Positions 1-8,884 are shown, numbered from the stretch's first letter. The stretch: 41,190 nt of DNA from Lachnospiraceae bacterium (GCA_029012365.1 JAQXLY010000066.1:1-41190); one strand, 5' to 3'. The notes: generated by a model from the letters alone, not told the origin. Numbers and translations are program-made.

Positions 1-49
1 CAACGTAGCAGTACTAAGCTCGAAACCACCTCGCTAAGTACTGACGTTG
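1..49. repeat. Inverted repeat (hairpin) at window edge
   Basis: CAACGT (1-6) pairs with ACGTTG (44-49) and CAGTACT (9-15) pairs with AGTACTG (37-43), leaving a loop of about 20 bases. On the minus strand it lies just downstream of the dispersed repeat at 67-117. It could be the 3' hairpin of a small transcript or a terminator, but the next bases are outside the window. Confidence 0.5.
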
Positions 50-66
50 CCTTATGGTTCTCTTTA

Positions 67-117
67 GAATACTCTGTCACCACAACTTATCCCACATAAG
101 GAAAGCTGAACTGTTAC
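67..117 (-). repeat. Dispersed ~50-bp repeat, copy A
   Basis: Read on the minus strand it begins GTAACAGTTCAGC and ends GAGTATTC. It matches the copy at 22966-23016 at about 42 of 51 positions and belongs to a four-copy family in this window. Here a CCTTATG inside the repeat could pair with CATAAGG at 50-56, just outside it. Confidence 0.7.
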
Positions 118-153
118 GAAAAGCTACAAGCCATAACAACCTCGAATGCAAAT

Positions 154-906
154 CTATATATAATCTTTCAATGCCTTTACCGCCAACTCTTTCACGTCAG
201 CCTCATCCATAAATGGAAGAAACACTTCTATTCTTTCTCCTTTTTCCAGTGCCTGCATTGCAAATTCCTTAACGTCTTCCTCGTTCATAAACGGTAGAAA
301 AGCTCCTATCGTTTCTCCACGTTCCAGTGCCTGCATTGCAAGCTTCTTAACGTCTTCCCCATTCATAAACGGTAGAAAAGCTCCTATCGTTTCTCCTCGT
401 TCCAATGCCTGCATTGCAAGCTTCTTAACGTCTTCCTCGTTCATAAACGGTAGAAAAGCCCCTATCGTTTCACCCTGCTCCAGTGCCTGCATTGCAAATT
501 CCTTAACGTCTTCCTCGTTCATAAACGGAAGCCAGCCTTGAATTGTCTTCCAGTCAAACCTCTCTGCATTTGAAACAACCGTTTTAACCTGATTCGGTTT
601 TAAAATCGGGAGCACCGCGCTAACATCCTCTGCCGAAGTACCCTGATTCTTCATACACTCTTCAAGCTTATCGCTTAAGGCAGCATCTACCAGAGCGGAT
701 TTCTCGCCTAAGAGTTCATCTACAGTAACCCCAAAAATCTCAGCCAGTTCCGGAAGCTTTGATATATCCGGCATACTGTTCCCCCGCTCCCAGTTAGAAA
801 CCGCCTGAAAACTAATTCCCATTCGGTCAGCCAATTCCATCTGCGTCATGTTTTCTCCCTTTCGCAGCGCTGAAATAGCCTTTCCTATTCTTTGCATATT
901 AAACAT
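154..906 (-). CDS. XRE-family regulator with tandem 26-residue C-terminal repeats
   Basis: Residues 5-68 are a Cro/C1-type helix-turn-helix (TQMELADRMGISFQAVSNWE). Residues 125-250 are five tandem copies of a 26-residue unit of the form FLPFMNEEDVKEFAMQALE, each likely a pair of short helices; the last copy is shorter and more diverged. No catalytic motif or membrane segment is visible. The DNA-binding part is ordinary. The repeat array probably forms a solenoid that senses or binds a partner, which is inference. The start is supported by GAAGGA eight bases upstream and by an extended -10 (TGTTATGAT, about 957-965). The gene stands alone and no target is evident. Confidence 0.85.
   Translation of the reverse strand: MFNMQRIGKAISALRKGENMTQMELADRMGISFQAVSNWERGNSMPDISKLPELAEIFGVTVDELLGEKSALVDAALSDKLEECMKNQGTSAEDVSAVLPILKPNQVKTVVSNAERFDWKTIQGWLPFMNEEDVKEFAMQALEQGETIGAFLPFMNEEDVKKLAMQALERGETIGAFLPFMNGEDVKKLAMQALERGETIGAFLPFMNEEDVKEFAMQALEKGERIEVFLPFMDEADVKELAVKALKDYI
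157..534 (-). repeat. Tandem 78-bp coding repeats
   Basis: The 3' half of the XRE gene consists of five direct 78-bp units; the middle units are nearly identical at DNA level, including synonymous positions. Recent expansion by slippage or recombination is likely, so copy number may vary between strains. Confidence 0.85.
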
Positions 907-1091
907 GGTATTCCTTCTTTCTTGTCTGAATTTGAAAAAGCTTTTTCCGGTAATTCATCATAACAGGTTTTCTTTTTCATATCCATCAAGTTTTCGTTGA
1001 ATTTACTATATAAAAGCATTCAATTATAAGTTGAGAGTTTTTTCTCCTCCACAAATCCTCTCTTATATAAAAGGGTCTATATCCCGGCGCA

Positions 1092-1496
1092 TTACCAGTT
1101 CTTCCACTCTTCCCATTCCTTAACAGGCTCTGCTTTCTTGTCAACCTCAATTCCAAAAGGAGCTGCAGAAATAATTAAAAGTTTAAAATAGGTTTCCCCT
1201 ATCGGCATACCAATCAAGGTAATCCAAAATACTGCTCCGACCACAGCATAAAATGAAATCAGTAAGAGTCCTAACGGAGACCAAATAATATTCGCTATAA
1301 AATGCCTTGTGAAATTCACGTCATACTCTACATCATCCCGAAATGGCCAAAGAGCAAGCCTCGCTACCTGAAGCAGCTGTTTTCCAAGCGGGATTCCCAC
1401 AACAGTTGCACAAAACAATGCCCCCAAAGCCCCCCAGAACAAAACTGAAATAATTCCGCCAAGGGAAAGCCAAATGATATTTTTGAATACGTTCAT
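1092..1496 (-). CDS. YccF-domain membrane protein (second copy)
   Basis: A 134-residue integral membrane protein with the YccF pattern: hydrophobic segments near 5-30 and 70-110, and glycine-rich motifs FWGALGALFCATVVGIPLGK and ITLIGMPIGE. The family has no established biochemical function. It is a close paralogue of the gene immediately upstream (1523-1927): same length, same ending (KEWEEWKNW). Start at 1496 chosen because GGGAG lies upstream of this ATG; a longer in-frame version would run through that site. The 26-bp spacing suggests co-transcription with its paralogue. Confidence 0.85.
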   Translation of the reverse strand: MNVFKNIIWLSLGGIISVLFWGALGALFCATVVGIPLGKQLLQVARLALWPFRDDVEYDVNFTRHFIANIIWSPLGLLLISFYAVVGAVFWITLIGMPIGETYFKLLIISAAPFGIEVDKKAEPVKEWEEWKNW

Positions 1497-1522
1497 TATG
1501 TACAGTCTCCCTTCCCGGTGTA

Positions 1523-1927
1523 TTACCAGTTCTTCCACTCTTCCCATTCCTTGATTACTTCTACCTTTTTATCAACCTCAATCCCGAACGGTGCCATAGA
1601 CATGGCTAATAGTTTAAAGTACACCTTTCCAAACGGCGCACCGATTAGTGTGATTGAAAATGCTGCTCCTACAATGGCATAAAACGTGATCATAAGAAAC
1701 CCAAACGGCAGCCAGATAATATTTGCCACAAGATTTTTTGCAAAGTTTGTTTCAATCTCTACATCATCCCGAAACGGACGCAGCGCAAACAATGCCACCT
1801 GAAACAGCTGCTTTCCAAGCGGAATTCCTATTACCGTCGCACAAAGCAGTGCTCCTAATAATCCCCAGAATAATACAGAAACAAATCCCCCAAAAATAAA
1901 CCATAATACATTTCCGACTTCCTTCAT
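1523..1927 (-). CDS. YccF-domain membrane protein (first copy)
   Basis: 134 residues, two YccF repeats (FWGLLGALLCATVIGIPLGK; ITLIGAPFGK), hydrophobic throughout with an acidic, Trp-rich tail. AAGGAGAG precedes the ATG. It is first of a tandem pair; the duplication includes a few bases after the stop codon (TACCAG... CACCGGGA in both copies), indicating a unit duplication of gene plus 3' flank. Function unknown; the pair might form a hetero-oligomer. Confidence 0.87.
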   Translation of the reverse strand: MKEVGNVLWFIFGGFVSVLFWGLLGALLCATVIGIPLGKQLFQVALFALRPFRDDVEIETNFAKNLVANIIWLPFGFLMITFYAIVGAAFSITLIGAPFGKVYFKLLAMSMAPFGIEVDKKVEVIKEWEEWKNW

Positions 1928-2033
1928 TTTCGCTTACTCTCCTTTTATTTATCCTTATCCCCCGTGCTTCCTTCTCCACAGAGTCCGATAGAAAACACCT
2001 CTTTAGGAAGAACTGCTCCTATCCGTCTTTTTA

Positions 2034-2042
2034 AGTATACCA
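2034..2042 (-). promoter_or_regulatory. Extended -10 promoter for the YccF pair
   Basis: TGGTATACT on the minus strand is an extended -10 (TGN-TATACT) without a good -35. The start would lie about 100 bases upstream of the first YccF gene. Confidence 0.5.
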
Positions 2043-2064
2043 TATCTATGTAATAAATGGTAGT

Positions 2065-2103
2065 AAAAACAAATCTCCCCGCAAATTATTTTGCAGGGAG
2101 ATT
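2065..2103 (-). terminator. Intrinsic terminator after ABC exporter operon
   Basis: AATCTCCC(T)GCAAA and its complement form a 13-bp stem at 2072-2103, followed on the minus strand by TTTGTTTTTA. It closes the operon ending at 2119. Confidence 0.85.
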
Positions 2104-2118
2104 CGCTCTTACTTCTTA

Positions 2119-3957
2119 TCACGTTGCTTCTATATAATACTGTGCCTGAGCCGCAAACAATTCCGCATAGATTCCGTCTTTCTTGTTTACCAGCTCCTCA
2201 TGCGTTCCGTATTCCTTAATCGTGTTCTCGGCAAATACCGCAATCCGGTCACAGAACTTACAGCTGGACAGACGATGGGAAATGTAAATCGCCGTTTTGT
2301 TTCCAACAAGGCAGTCAAAGTGACGGTAAATGTCATACTCCGCCACAGGGTCGAGGGCAGCTGTCGGCTCATCCAGAATGACAATCGGTGCGTTCCTGTA
2401 TAACGCTCTTGCAATAGCGGTCTTCTGCTGCTGTCCGCCGGAAAGCTCTGTTCCCTGCTCATCAAAGCTCTTATAGAGCATTGTGTCAAGCCCTTTGGGA
2501 AGCTTCTTTGCATCCTCATAGAAGCCTGCCAGCTCCAGTACGTGGTTAATCTCTTCCTCATTTGCGGCATCATCAAATGCAATATTGTCCCTTAGGCTGA
2601 ACGCAAACAGCTGGAAATCCTGGAATACCACAGCAAACAGCCTTCGGTACTCTTCCTCGGAATAGTCCTTAATATTCACCCCGTCAATCAAAATCTCACC
2701 CTCGGTTACGTCATACAGGCGGCAAAGAAGCTTAATAAAGGTGGTCTTACCTGCGCCGTTTAAGCCTACCACCGACAAGTGCTCACCGGAAGCAATTTTC
2801 AGGTTGATATCCTTAAGCACATATTGCTCTGAGCGTGGATATTTAAAGCCTACATGAGAAAATTCAATCGTGTGGGTTTCACCGGTCACCTTCCGCTCGC
2901 CTTTGGAGAGCGCCTCCGGATAATCCAGAAGCTTTAAAAACTGATGTGCATACACGCAGCGCTTTGAAATCTCCTGTAAAGAGCGGATGACCCCGTACAT
3001 TCCCTGATACAGCTCGGATGCAGAGGTAACACACATGGAAAAGTCACCGATTGTAATCCGTTTCAGCAGTGCAAGCAGTCCGATATAGAAATAACTGATT
3101 CCGTCTCTTGCCGCATTGACGAGGTCCATTCCCCAGGCATTCTTTCTCTGCCTGTTTGACACCTTCTTCCAGACTCCGGTCAGCTTATCCGTTTCAGTCC
3201 CTGCTTTCTTAAGCATCATATCGGCACTGTCATAGAGACGAATTTCCTTTCCGTAAGAAAAATCAGAAAGCTGGAACAGATAATAGCCGAAGACACGGTT
3301 AATCTTCGCAAGCTCCGAATAGCTTTCAATTTCGATTTTATTGTTCCTTGCATTAAATATGCTGATAAGCAACAAACCAATAAACTGTACCGGCAACAGT
3401 AACGGACAGGTAATCGCAATAATAGTGCTGACACCAAGGAGCACCGTAATGTGACCGACGATATCATACACGCTGTTTAAGATTCCGACTACTCCACCGC
3501 TATACCAGCTGATACCTTCCTTTGCGCGGTTTAACTGGTCGAGTGCTGCCGGATCCTCCGTATATTCAAAATCCATTTTCATGGTATGCTCAGCAAGCAA
3601 CGTTTCAAAATACTCATTGAACCATTCCTCCAGTACATTTCGCCACTGATTCGCCACATTGCTCATAATGTTTGCCAGAAGATTACTGCCGCAGATTAAG
3701 GCAACATACAACGCAACTGTATACAAATGCTCCGATGCCGGTGCTCCCCCTAAAATGAGCATCAGCTCATCAATCAGAAACTTCGGCAGTATCACATACT
3801 GCGCCTTCTGAATCAGCATAGCCACAAACAGAATTGCATACACAAAGAATAACGACGGACGTTCCTTCCAGGCCACTCTCAGAATAAACTTCAGTGTACG
3901 CTTTATAATCCGGCGATTTTCCTTTACGGCCTCTTTCTTTTCGCTAGTTTTCCCCAT
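2119..3957 (-). CDS. ABC exporter half-transporter, membrane plus ATPase
   Basis: About 612 residues: six-helix transmembrane domain (residues ~25-330) then a nucleotide-binding domain with Walker A GLNGAGKT (~397), signature ELSGGQQ (~503), Walker B IVILDEPTAALD (~522) and H-loop ISHR (~558). This is the type IV exporter (MsbA/MdlB-like) arrangement. Start at 3957 chosen: AGGTGAGGTGG precedes this ATG, giving a 14-base overlap with the stop of the partner gene, typical of translational coupling. It presumably heterodimerises with the 634-residue partner. Both partners keep the catalytic Glu and signature Gly residues, so neither ATP site looks degenerate. Substrate unknown; peptides, lipids or drugs are possible. 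Confidence 0.9.
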   Translation of the reverse strand: MGKTSEKKEAVKENRRIIKRTLKFILRVAWKERPSLFFVYAILFVAMLIQKAQYVILPKFLIDELMLILGGAPASEHLYTVALYVALICGSNLLANIMSNVANQWRNVLEEWFNEYFETLLAEHTMKMDFEYTEDPAALDQLNRAKEGISWYSGGVVGILNSVYDIVGHITVLLGVSTIIAITCPLLLPVQFIGLLLISIFNARNNKIEIESYSELAKINRVFGYYLFQLSDFSYGKEIRLYDSADMMLKKAGTETDKLTGVWKKVSNRQRKNAWGMDLVNAARDGISYFYIGLLALLKRITIGDFSMCVTSASELYQGMYGVIRSLQEISKRCVYAHQFLKLLDYPEALSKGERKVTGETHTIEFSHVGFKYPRSEQYVLKDINLKIASGEHLSVVGLNGAGKTTFIKLLCRLYDVTEGEILIDGVNIKDYSEEEYRRLFAVVFQDFQLFAFSLRDNIAFDDAANEEEINHVLELAGFYEDAKKLPKGLDTMLYKSFDEQGTELSGGQQQKTAIARALYRNAPIVILDEPTAALDPVAEYDIYRHFDCLVGNKTAIYISHRLSSCKFCDRIAVFAENTIKEYGTHEELVNKKDGIYAELFAAQAQYYIEAT

Positions 3958-5848
3958 ATGCTGCCACCTCACCTTCTGCATTTTCCACTCCATCTACGTA
4001 ATACTGTGCCTGAATCCGGAACATTTCCGCATAAGCACCACCCTTTTCCATCAATTCCGCATGGGTTCCGAACTCTACCATTTCCCCGTCCGCGAACATC
4101 GCTACCTGATTGCAGAACTGGGTGGAGCTGAGGCGGTGGCTGATATAGACTGCCGTCTTTCCGCCAATCAGCTTATCAAAGTCCTCGTAAAGCTTTGCTT
4201 CCGCCAGGGCATCCAGTGCCGCGGTCGGCTCATCCAGTACCACCACAGGAGCATCCTTATACAGAGCCCTTGCCAGCGCCAGCTTCTGCTTTTCGCCGCC
4301 GGATAAATCCACACCGTCATCATATACAATCTTAAGGAGCTCTGTCTTTATCCCCGCCGGAAGCGTCGCAATCTTTTCCGAAAGTCCTGCCGCGGCCAGA
4401 CACTCTCCTGCCATCCCGCTGTCTGTTCTCTCCGGCTCCTTCATGGAAACATTCTCCTCCATAGGGAACGCAAACAGCTCTACCTGCTGGAATACAGGAG
4501 CAAATGCTTCATAATAGCTTTGCTTATCGTACTCCCGTACATCCACACCGTTTAACAGAATTCTTCCCTCCGTCGGTTCGTACAGCCGGAGCAGAAGCTT
4601 TATCATTGTGGATTTACCCGCACCGTTTAAACCAACCACCGCAAGCCGTTCTCCGGCCTTTAGGGTCAGATTCAGCTTCTTTAGGGCATACCGCTCTGCC
4701 TTCGGGTATTTGAAGGACACATTCTCAAATACAAATTCATAGGAAGTAAGCTTTGAAAGCTCTTTTCCTGTCTGCACGCCATCCCCGCCGTCAAAATCAA
4801 GGAAGCTCCGGAAATCATCCACCTCCCGGCTTCTTGCCAGAATGCCGCTGGCACCGTTTAACAGCGCACTGATATACTGAAAGAACGTTCCTGCCGATGC
4901 CAGATAAAGCGAGAAATTACCGATGGTCAGCTGTCCCTTTACCATTTCGCGAATCAGCCATACATACACGAGAATCTGGGAAAGGAACCAGAACACATTA
5001 CTTGTAATTGAAGTCCAGAACCAGAATTTCGCATTGACCTTCTGTGCCTCATACCGGATGCTGTTCAATTCCTTGTATTTACCGGTCAGCCATTCCCTGA
5101 GACCGAACATACGGATATCCTTTGCGGCATCAAAATTCGTTGTGACATTCTGCATATACCAGCGTTTTCTCCACCAGGTTGCTAACGGGTCCCACACCTT
5201 TGCTTTTGTGACCTTATTCGTATGATTCACAATCAGGAAGTTAATCACCGCCATACCAATCATCAGTAACACAATCCAGACATTCATCGTACTGAGGATG
5301 GTGACTCCGAGCAATGCGATTGCTAAGGATTCCAGGAAACTGACCGACTCACGCATCAGCCCCTCCACGCCTGCATTATTGCTGCCGCAGGCATTCTGCG
5401 CCTTCTGGTAGCAATCCATCACATCCGGATTTTCCAGATGCTCAAAATCAATCTTCATTGCCTTCCGGTTCATCTGAAGCATCGTGTACATACGCGCTCC
5501 GATGTACCGCCAGCCCACCCCGTAATTATAATAGGTTGAGAGCATCGTAAATAAAAGCTGGATTCCCGTAAAAACAACCATCAGAACAAACAGCTCTTCC
5601 CTGCTGCCCTCCCCGGTAATCAAATCCAGAATAAACTTTGGCAAAAACGTCCAGAAGTACCGCATAAACGGCTGACAGATGATGCCAAGTACAATAAACA
5701 GCAGGAGCCGCCTATCATAGGAAATCATATGCTTCATCACAAATGCCACATTATGAAATACCCCGTGTTCCCGATGAAGCGGATTTTTCTTTTCCTGCTC
5801 CGTATTTTGCGTTTCCGGCTGCTTTCCCTTTTTTTCTTTTTTCTTCAT
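3944..5848 (-). CDS. ABC exporter half-transporter, membrane plus ATPase (partner)
   Basis: 634 residues with a Lys/Glu-rich cytoplasmic N terminus (1-25), six predicted membrane helices (~45-350) and an ATPase domain: Walker A GLNGAGKS (~405), signature DLSGGEKQ (~512), Walker B VVVLDEPTAALD (~530), H-loop ISHR (~567). AAAGGGG precedes the ATG. First gene of the exporter pair, 64 bases downstream of an XRE regulator on the same strand, so the three genes probably form one unit. The partners share the arrangement and YISHRLSS H-loop but are clearly diverged. Confidence 0.9.
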   Translation of the reverse strand: MKKKEKKGKQPETQNTEQEKKNPLHREHGVFHNVAFVMKHMISYDRRLLLFIVLGIICQPFMRYFWTFLPKFILDLITGEGSREELFVLMVVFTGIQLLFTMLSTYYNYGVGWRYIGARMYTMLQMNRKAMKIDFEHLENPDVMDCYQKAQNACGSNNAGVEGLMRESVSFLESLAIALLGVTILSTMNVWIVLLMIGMAVINFLIVNHTNKVTKAKVWDPLATWWRKRWYMQNVTTNFDAAKDIRMFGLREWLTGKYKELNSIRYEAQKVNAKFWFWTSITSNVFWFLSQILVYVWLIREMVKGQLTIGNFSLYLASAGTFFQYISALLNGASGILARSREVDDFRSFLDFDGGDGVQTGKELSKLTSYEFVFENVSFKYPKAERYALKKLNLTLKAGERLAVVGLNGAGKSTMIKLLLRLYEPTEGRILLNGVDVREYDKQSYYEAFAPVFQQVELFAFPMEENVSMKEPERTDSGMAGECLAAAGLSEKIATLPAGIKTELLKIVYDDGVDLSGGEKQKLALARALYKDAPVVVLDEPTAALDALAEAKLYEDFDKLIGGKTAVYISHRLSSTQFCNQVAMFADGEMVEFGTHAELMEKGGAYAEMFRIQAQYYVDGVENAEGEVAAYGEN

Positions 5849-5912
5849 AGATTCCCCTTTCCGCTATCAGGAGCTTTGTTACTCACATCACCACCTGATT
5901 AGCATTTCATAC

Positions 5913-6836
5913 TCATTCCTCTTTCTTCTTTGCCGTCTTTTTCAGAAAATCAAGCCTATCACGTTCAAACCACGCTTTGTCTGTCCCGCAGACGGAAAGT
6001 GCAAAGCTTCCCGGCGGATTCAGAACCGCATCCGCCCCCGCAAGCAATAACAACGCCGGAAAGGAGGAGTATTTATTCAACACATAGAGCGGTTCCCTAT
6101 TATCATATTCATTTAGCACACAGACTTCCTGTATTATTTTATTTCCCTGGTCATGAACGGCAATGTTTTTCAGGTATGCCATCGCCTGCTCCGCAGCCTC
6201 TTCCGAAACTCCGATTCTTTTTGCAATCGTAGCAACGGAAACGCCCTCGCCCGCGTCCAGCGACAGCAGGTAAAAAAAGATCTTTAAGTTGTCCTTCTTT
6301 CCAAGGAATGTAAAGAGCTGTACAAGCTCATCCGTCACCTTGAAATAGGAAGCAAACCCACCCTCCGGCTTCTTCATTGCCGTGTAAAACTCCAGGCTCC
6401 GATTCAGCCGAAAGAAAGTAAAGCCGGCGTCCTCTACCACGGCAGATGCTACCACATGGTCCCCATCCGGTCTCATCCTCTCATAATAATACTTATTCTC
6501 AGGCCAGAATCCAATCTGCATCGCCCAGAGACAGCGCAGAATTTGTTCAAAATGCACGTCGTACCCACAATTCTCCTTTGCACTGATTCCCTGAATTGCA
6601 TCCATCAGCTGCTGCTCTATGGAAACCTTTCCCTTATCCCGTCCGTACAGATAGTCAATCGATACTTCAAAATAATCCGCAATCTGCGGAAGCAAATCTC
6701 CATCCGGATAGCTCCCGTTTTCCCACTTTGATACCGCCTGCGGGCTGACTCCGAGATGGGATGCGAGCTGTTCCTGGGTTACTCCTCTTTGTTTTCGAAG
6801 TGTCTGAAGTGTGGTTGCAAATACCGTTCCTGCCAT
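5913..6836 (-). CDS. XRE-family regulator, probably of the ABC exporter
   Basis: 307 residues. Residues 5-65 are a helix-turn-helix (TQEQLASHLGVSPQAVSKWE). The rest is a large C-terminal domain (about 75-300) with a segment at ~205-235 (GVSVATIAKRIGVSEEAAEQ) resembling a second winged-helix motif and a hydrophobic stretch (SSFPALLLLAGADAVL). Such long XRE proteins usually sense a ligand or partner. Position directly upstream of the exporter suggests local control. The upstream region has TATAATGTGATATACT (6874-6889) and two GTGGTATA repeats (about 6892 and 6929) that could be operators; this is inference. Confidence 0.82.
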   Translation of the reverse strand: MAGTVFATTLQTLRKQRGVTQEQLASHLGVSPQAVSKWENGSYPDGDLLPQIADYFEVSIDYLYGRDKGKVSIEQQLMDAIQGISAKENCGYDVHFEQILRCLWAMQIGFWPENKYYYERMRPDGDHVVASAVVEDAGFTFFRLNRSLEFYTAMKKPEGGFASYFKVTDELVQLFTFLGKKDNLKIFFYLLSLDAGEGVSVATIAKRIGVSEEAAEQAMAYLKNIAVHDQGNKIIQEVCVLNEYDNREPLYVLNKYSSFPALLLLAGADAVLNPPGSFALSVCGTDKAWFERDRLDFLKKTAKKKEE

Positions 6837-7013
6837 TTCGAAATCCCCCTTCGGTTGTGTTGAGCCTAGTATATCACATTATATAGTTGAGTGGTATAGA
6901 TAAAATCAACTTATATTTCATATTTTGTGGTATATTTACTCTTTTTCTGTAATTCGTTGAGTTTTCTCATCGAATTCTACCATTCATTTACTAATCAACA
7001 CACCTTACCTATT

Positions 7014-7448
7014 CTACTTTTGATAATAACTCTCCATAATTTCACGCACTGTATTCTCCGGACCGCTTAAGATCACCCGCACATTCCTTTTATGCCATTC
7101 AAAGCTGAACCGTACATTATCATTCGCCTGCTCCTTTATTCTATTGCAGAAGAACTCTGACACCTTCCCGGCTGCGTCATGCTGCGCGGGAATATCGAGG
7201 ATTACGCAGGACTGACTTTCTTTTTTCTTGTCTGCCATAAGAAAATCATAAACAATGGAATTCCGCTTTGCCCGTATTCCCGGCTTTACTGAGGGGTGTT
7301 CAATAAAGGCAGCAAACTGTTCTTCGGAGAATTTCCACACCCCATCTTCCTTCTCTCCGCATAAGATACCGCTCTTCAGATAATTCCGGAGCGTTCTCGT
7401 AGTCAGTCCTGTCATACTCGCAATATCATTCATTGTGTAGCTTTCCAT
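7014..7448 (-). CDS. MerR-like helix-turn-helix regulator
   Basis: 144 residues. The N terminus (YTMNDIASMTGLTTRTLRNY) is a MerR-type winged helix, followed by a DGVWKF wing and an EEQF segment. Residues ~75-144 form a small alpha/beta domain with no Cys cluster, so metal sensing is not indicated. AGGAGACG precedes the ATG. Divergent from the PadR gene at 7647. Target unknown. Confidence 0.75.
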   Translation of the reverse strand: MESYTMNDIASMTGLTTRTLRNYLKSGILCGEKEDGVWKFSEEQFAAFIEHPSVKPGIRAKRNSIVYDFLMADKKKESQSCVILDIPAQHDAAGKVSEFFCNRIKEQANDNVRFSFEWHKRNVRVILSGPENTVREIMESYYQK

Positions 7449-7499
7449 ACTAATCGTCTCCTATCATTGTTGTGTGTTGTTATCATCGTATCTGTTTTT

Positions 7500-7529
7500 A
7501 GTATAAAGGATGTACCCTAAAAGTAGCAA
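7500..7529 (-). promoter_or_regulatory. Promoter of the MerR-like gene
   Basis: TTGCTA, 18-bp spacer, TATACT on the minus strand, about 45 bp upstream of the start codon. Confidence 0.6.
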
Positions 7530-7571
7530 TAGGAAAGTGACTGACTTTTTCCTAATGCAAGCAAAAATATG

Positions 7572-7616
7572 TTGACAGACGACATATGTCGTGATATGAT
7601 ATAGTCGTAAGTCGAC
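7572..7616 (+). promoter_or_regulatory. padR promoter with overlapping palindromic operator
   Basis: TTGACA (7572-7577), 17-bp spacer, TATGAT (7595-7600). The spacer contains the 14-bp palindrome ACGACATATGTCGT (7579-7592), and a second site around GTCGAC (7611-7616) sits near the start of transcription. PadR proteins commonly repress their own promoters through such inverted sites, so autorepression is likely. Confidence 0.8.
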
Positions 7617-7646
7617 ATACTAATACAATAATAAGGAGGGATACCC

Positions 7647-7958
7647 TTGAAAAAAAGTGAGCCATTATCGGAAAGCTATTACTACATTCTGCTCTGCCTG
7701 TCAAAGGGGCCGAACCACGGCTACGGCATTATGCAGATGACCGAAAAACTATCCGGCGGAGAAGTTACCATCGGCTCCGGCACTATGTACGGTGCCACAA
7801 GTAACATGATGAAAAAGGGATGGATTAAAGAAATTATTTCAGACGAACCGGGGCTTGAGAGAAAACGACTCTACAACCTGACGGAAAGCGGCAAGGAAGC
7901 ACTTCGCGCCGAAATCAGCCGTCTGAAGCGTATGCTTGCAAACACAGAGGAGGTATGA
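7647..7958 (+). CDS. PadR-family transcriptional regulator
   Basis: 103 residues, the usual size for the short PadR subfamily: winged helix with the hallmark segment LSKGPNHGYGIMQM and GTMYGATSNMMKKGWI, then a short dimerisation helix. The start is TTG, set by AAGGAGGG six bases upstream; no in-frame ATG fits. It overlaps or abuts the downstream DUF2812 gene, forming a two-gene operon. It probably represses its own operon via the palindrome in its promoter. Confidence 0.9.
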   Translation: MKKSEPLSESYYYILLCLSKGPNHGYGIMQMTEKLSGGEVTIGSGTMYGATSNMMKKGWIKEIISDEPGLERKRLYNLTESGKEALRAEISRLKRMLANTEEV

Positions 7959-7960
7959 AA

Positions 7961-8884
7961 ATGAGAAAATACAAGAAAAAATACAACATCTATGCTGCCT
8001 GGAACTATGAGCGGGAAGTAGAAGATATGAACCGTAAGTCCGAGCGAGGCTGGCATTTAATCCGCGGAAAAAGCTTTTCCCACAAATACGAATACAATCC
8101 GGAGGTATGCTACCGCTATCAGCTGGATTATCAGCCGGGGCTGACCGAACCGGGGCGCTACATCGAGACCTATCGGGAGCAGGGCTGGGAGTTTATCAAT
8201 AATACCTTTAACGGCTGGTACTACTTCCGCAAGCTCTACGACCCTTCTCTTCCTGAGGAGCAGTACACCATTTATACCGACAGTTCTTCGTTAAAGGAAA
8301 TGAATGGGCGATGGGCAAAGATTGCATCTGTTCTTGCCATCATTTATGCACTGCTTCTGGTGCTTCAGACAGTTCATATTATCCGGCAGCCACAGCTTGC
8401 GACACTGGTTCAGGTAGTGACCTTGTTATCCATTCTCGGAATATTTACACGAGGAATTCTTCTCATGCGGAATCCGTATAAGAAAAAAACATCGAAAGTG
8501 GACTATTTTCTTACGTTGCTGTTTTTCACCATCCTCATCGGCGGTGCTGTCGGTTCAATCCTTCTGACAGCGAAGAGACCCAATAGCCACTGCACTTTTA
8601 GCGCAGACTCCTATACTGCCATTCCTGCCGCGAAGGAAGACTGGGTAATGTTAAATACGCTGCAGGTATCCTATCCGGACAACTATTTTCTGGATTTGAA
8701 GATTTCTGCCGAGGAGCCGGTGCATTTTGCTATCCTTAACAGCAGAGATGAAGCTGTTTATTCCGCAACCGGTTCCGACCTTACGGAAGAAAACCTAAAG
8801 CTTCGTCTGAAAAAAGGTGAATATCGCATTTATCTCTCCGCGTTTGAAGGCGGAAAGCTTTCCGTCTCTTACAGGTTAGAATAG
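7961..8884 (+). CDS. DUF2812 membrane protein
   Basis: About 307 residues. The first ~105 residues match the DUF2812 pattern (YAAWNYEREVEDMNRKSERG; GWEFINNTFNGWYYF). Two or three membrane helices follow (~115-140, ~145-165, ~180-205), then an extracytoplasmic beta-rich domain (~215-307). DUF2812 genes are commonly paired with padR, as here. Start at 7961 preferred because AGGAGG then has a seven-base spacer; the ATG at 7955 overlaps the padR stop but abuts the ribosome site. Possibly a membrane stress sensor; function not established. Confidence 0.82.
   Translation: MRKYKKKYNIYAAWNYEREVEDMNRKSERGWHLIRGKSFSHKYEYNPEVCYRYQLDYQPGLTEPGRYIETYREQGWEFINNTFNGWYYFRKLYDPSLPEEQYTIYTDSSSLKEMNGRWAKIASVLAIIYALLLVLQTVHIIRQPQLATLVQVVTLLSILGIFTRGILLMRNPYKKKTSKVDYFLTLLFFTILIGGAVGSILLTAKRPNSHCTFSADSYTAIPAAKEDWVMLNTLQVSYPDNYFLDLKISAEEPVHFAILNSRDEAVYSATGSDLTEENLKLRLKKGEYRIYLSAFEGGKLSVSYRLE

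Noticed and set aside
157..534. Regular 78-bp repeats suggesting a CRISPR array or minisatellite
   Set aside because: They are in frame inside an XRE gene and encode a 26-residue unit; there are no unique spacers.
2187..2582. 131-codon frame opposite or alongside the ABC gene
   Set aside because: It is an alternate-frame shadow of the ABC ATPase domain without a ribosome site; the same holds for other long frames over rpoB, rpoC and the exporters.
2119..5848. A degenerate ATP site, common in heterodimeric exporters
   Set aside because: Both subunits keep intact Walker A, signature, Walker B Glu and H-loop residues.
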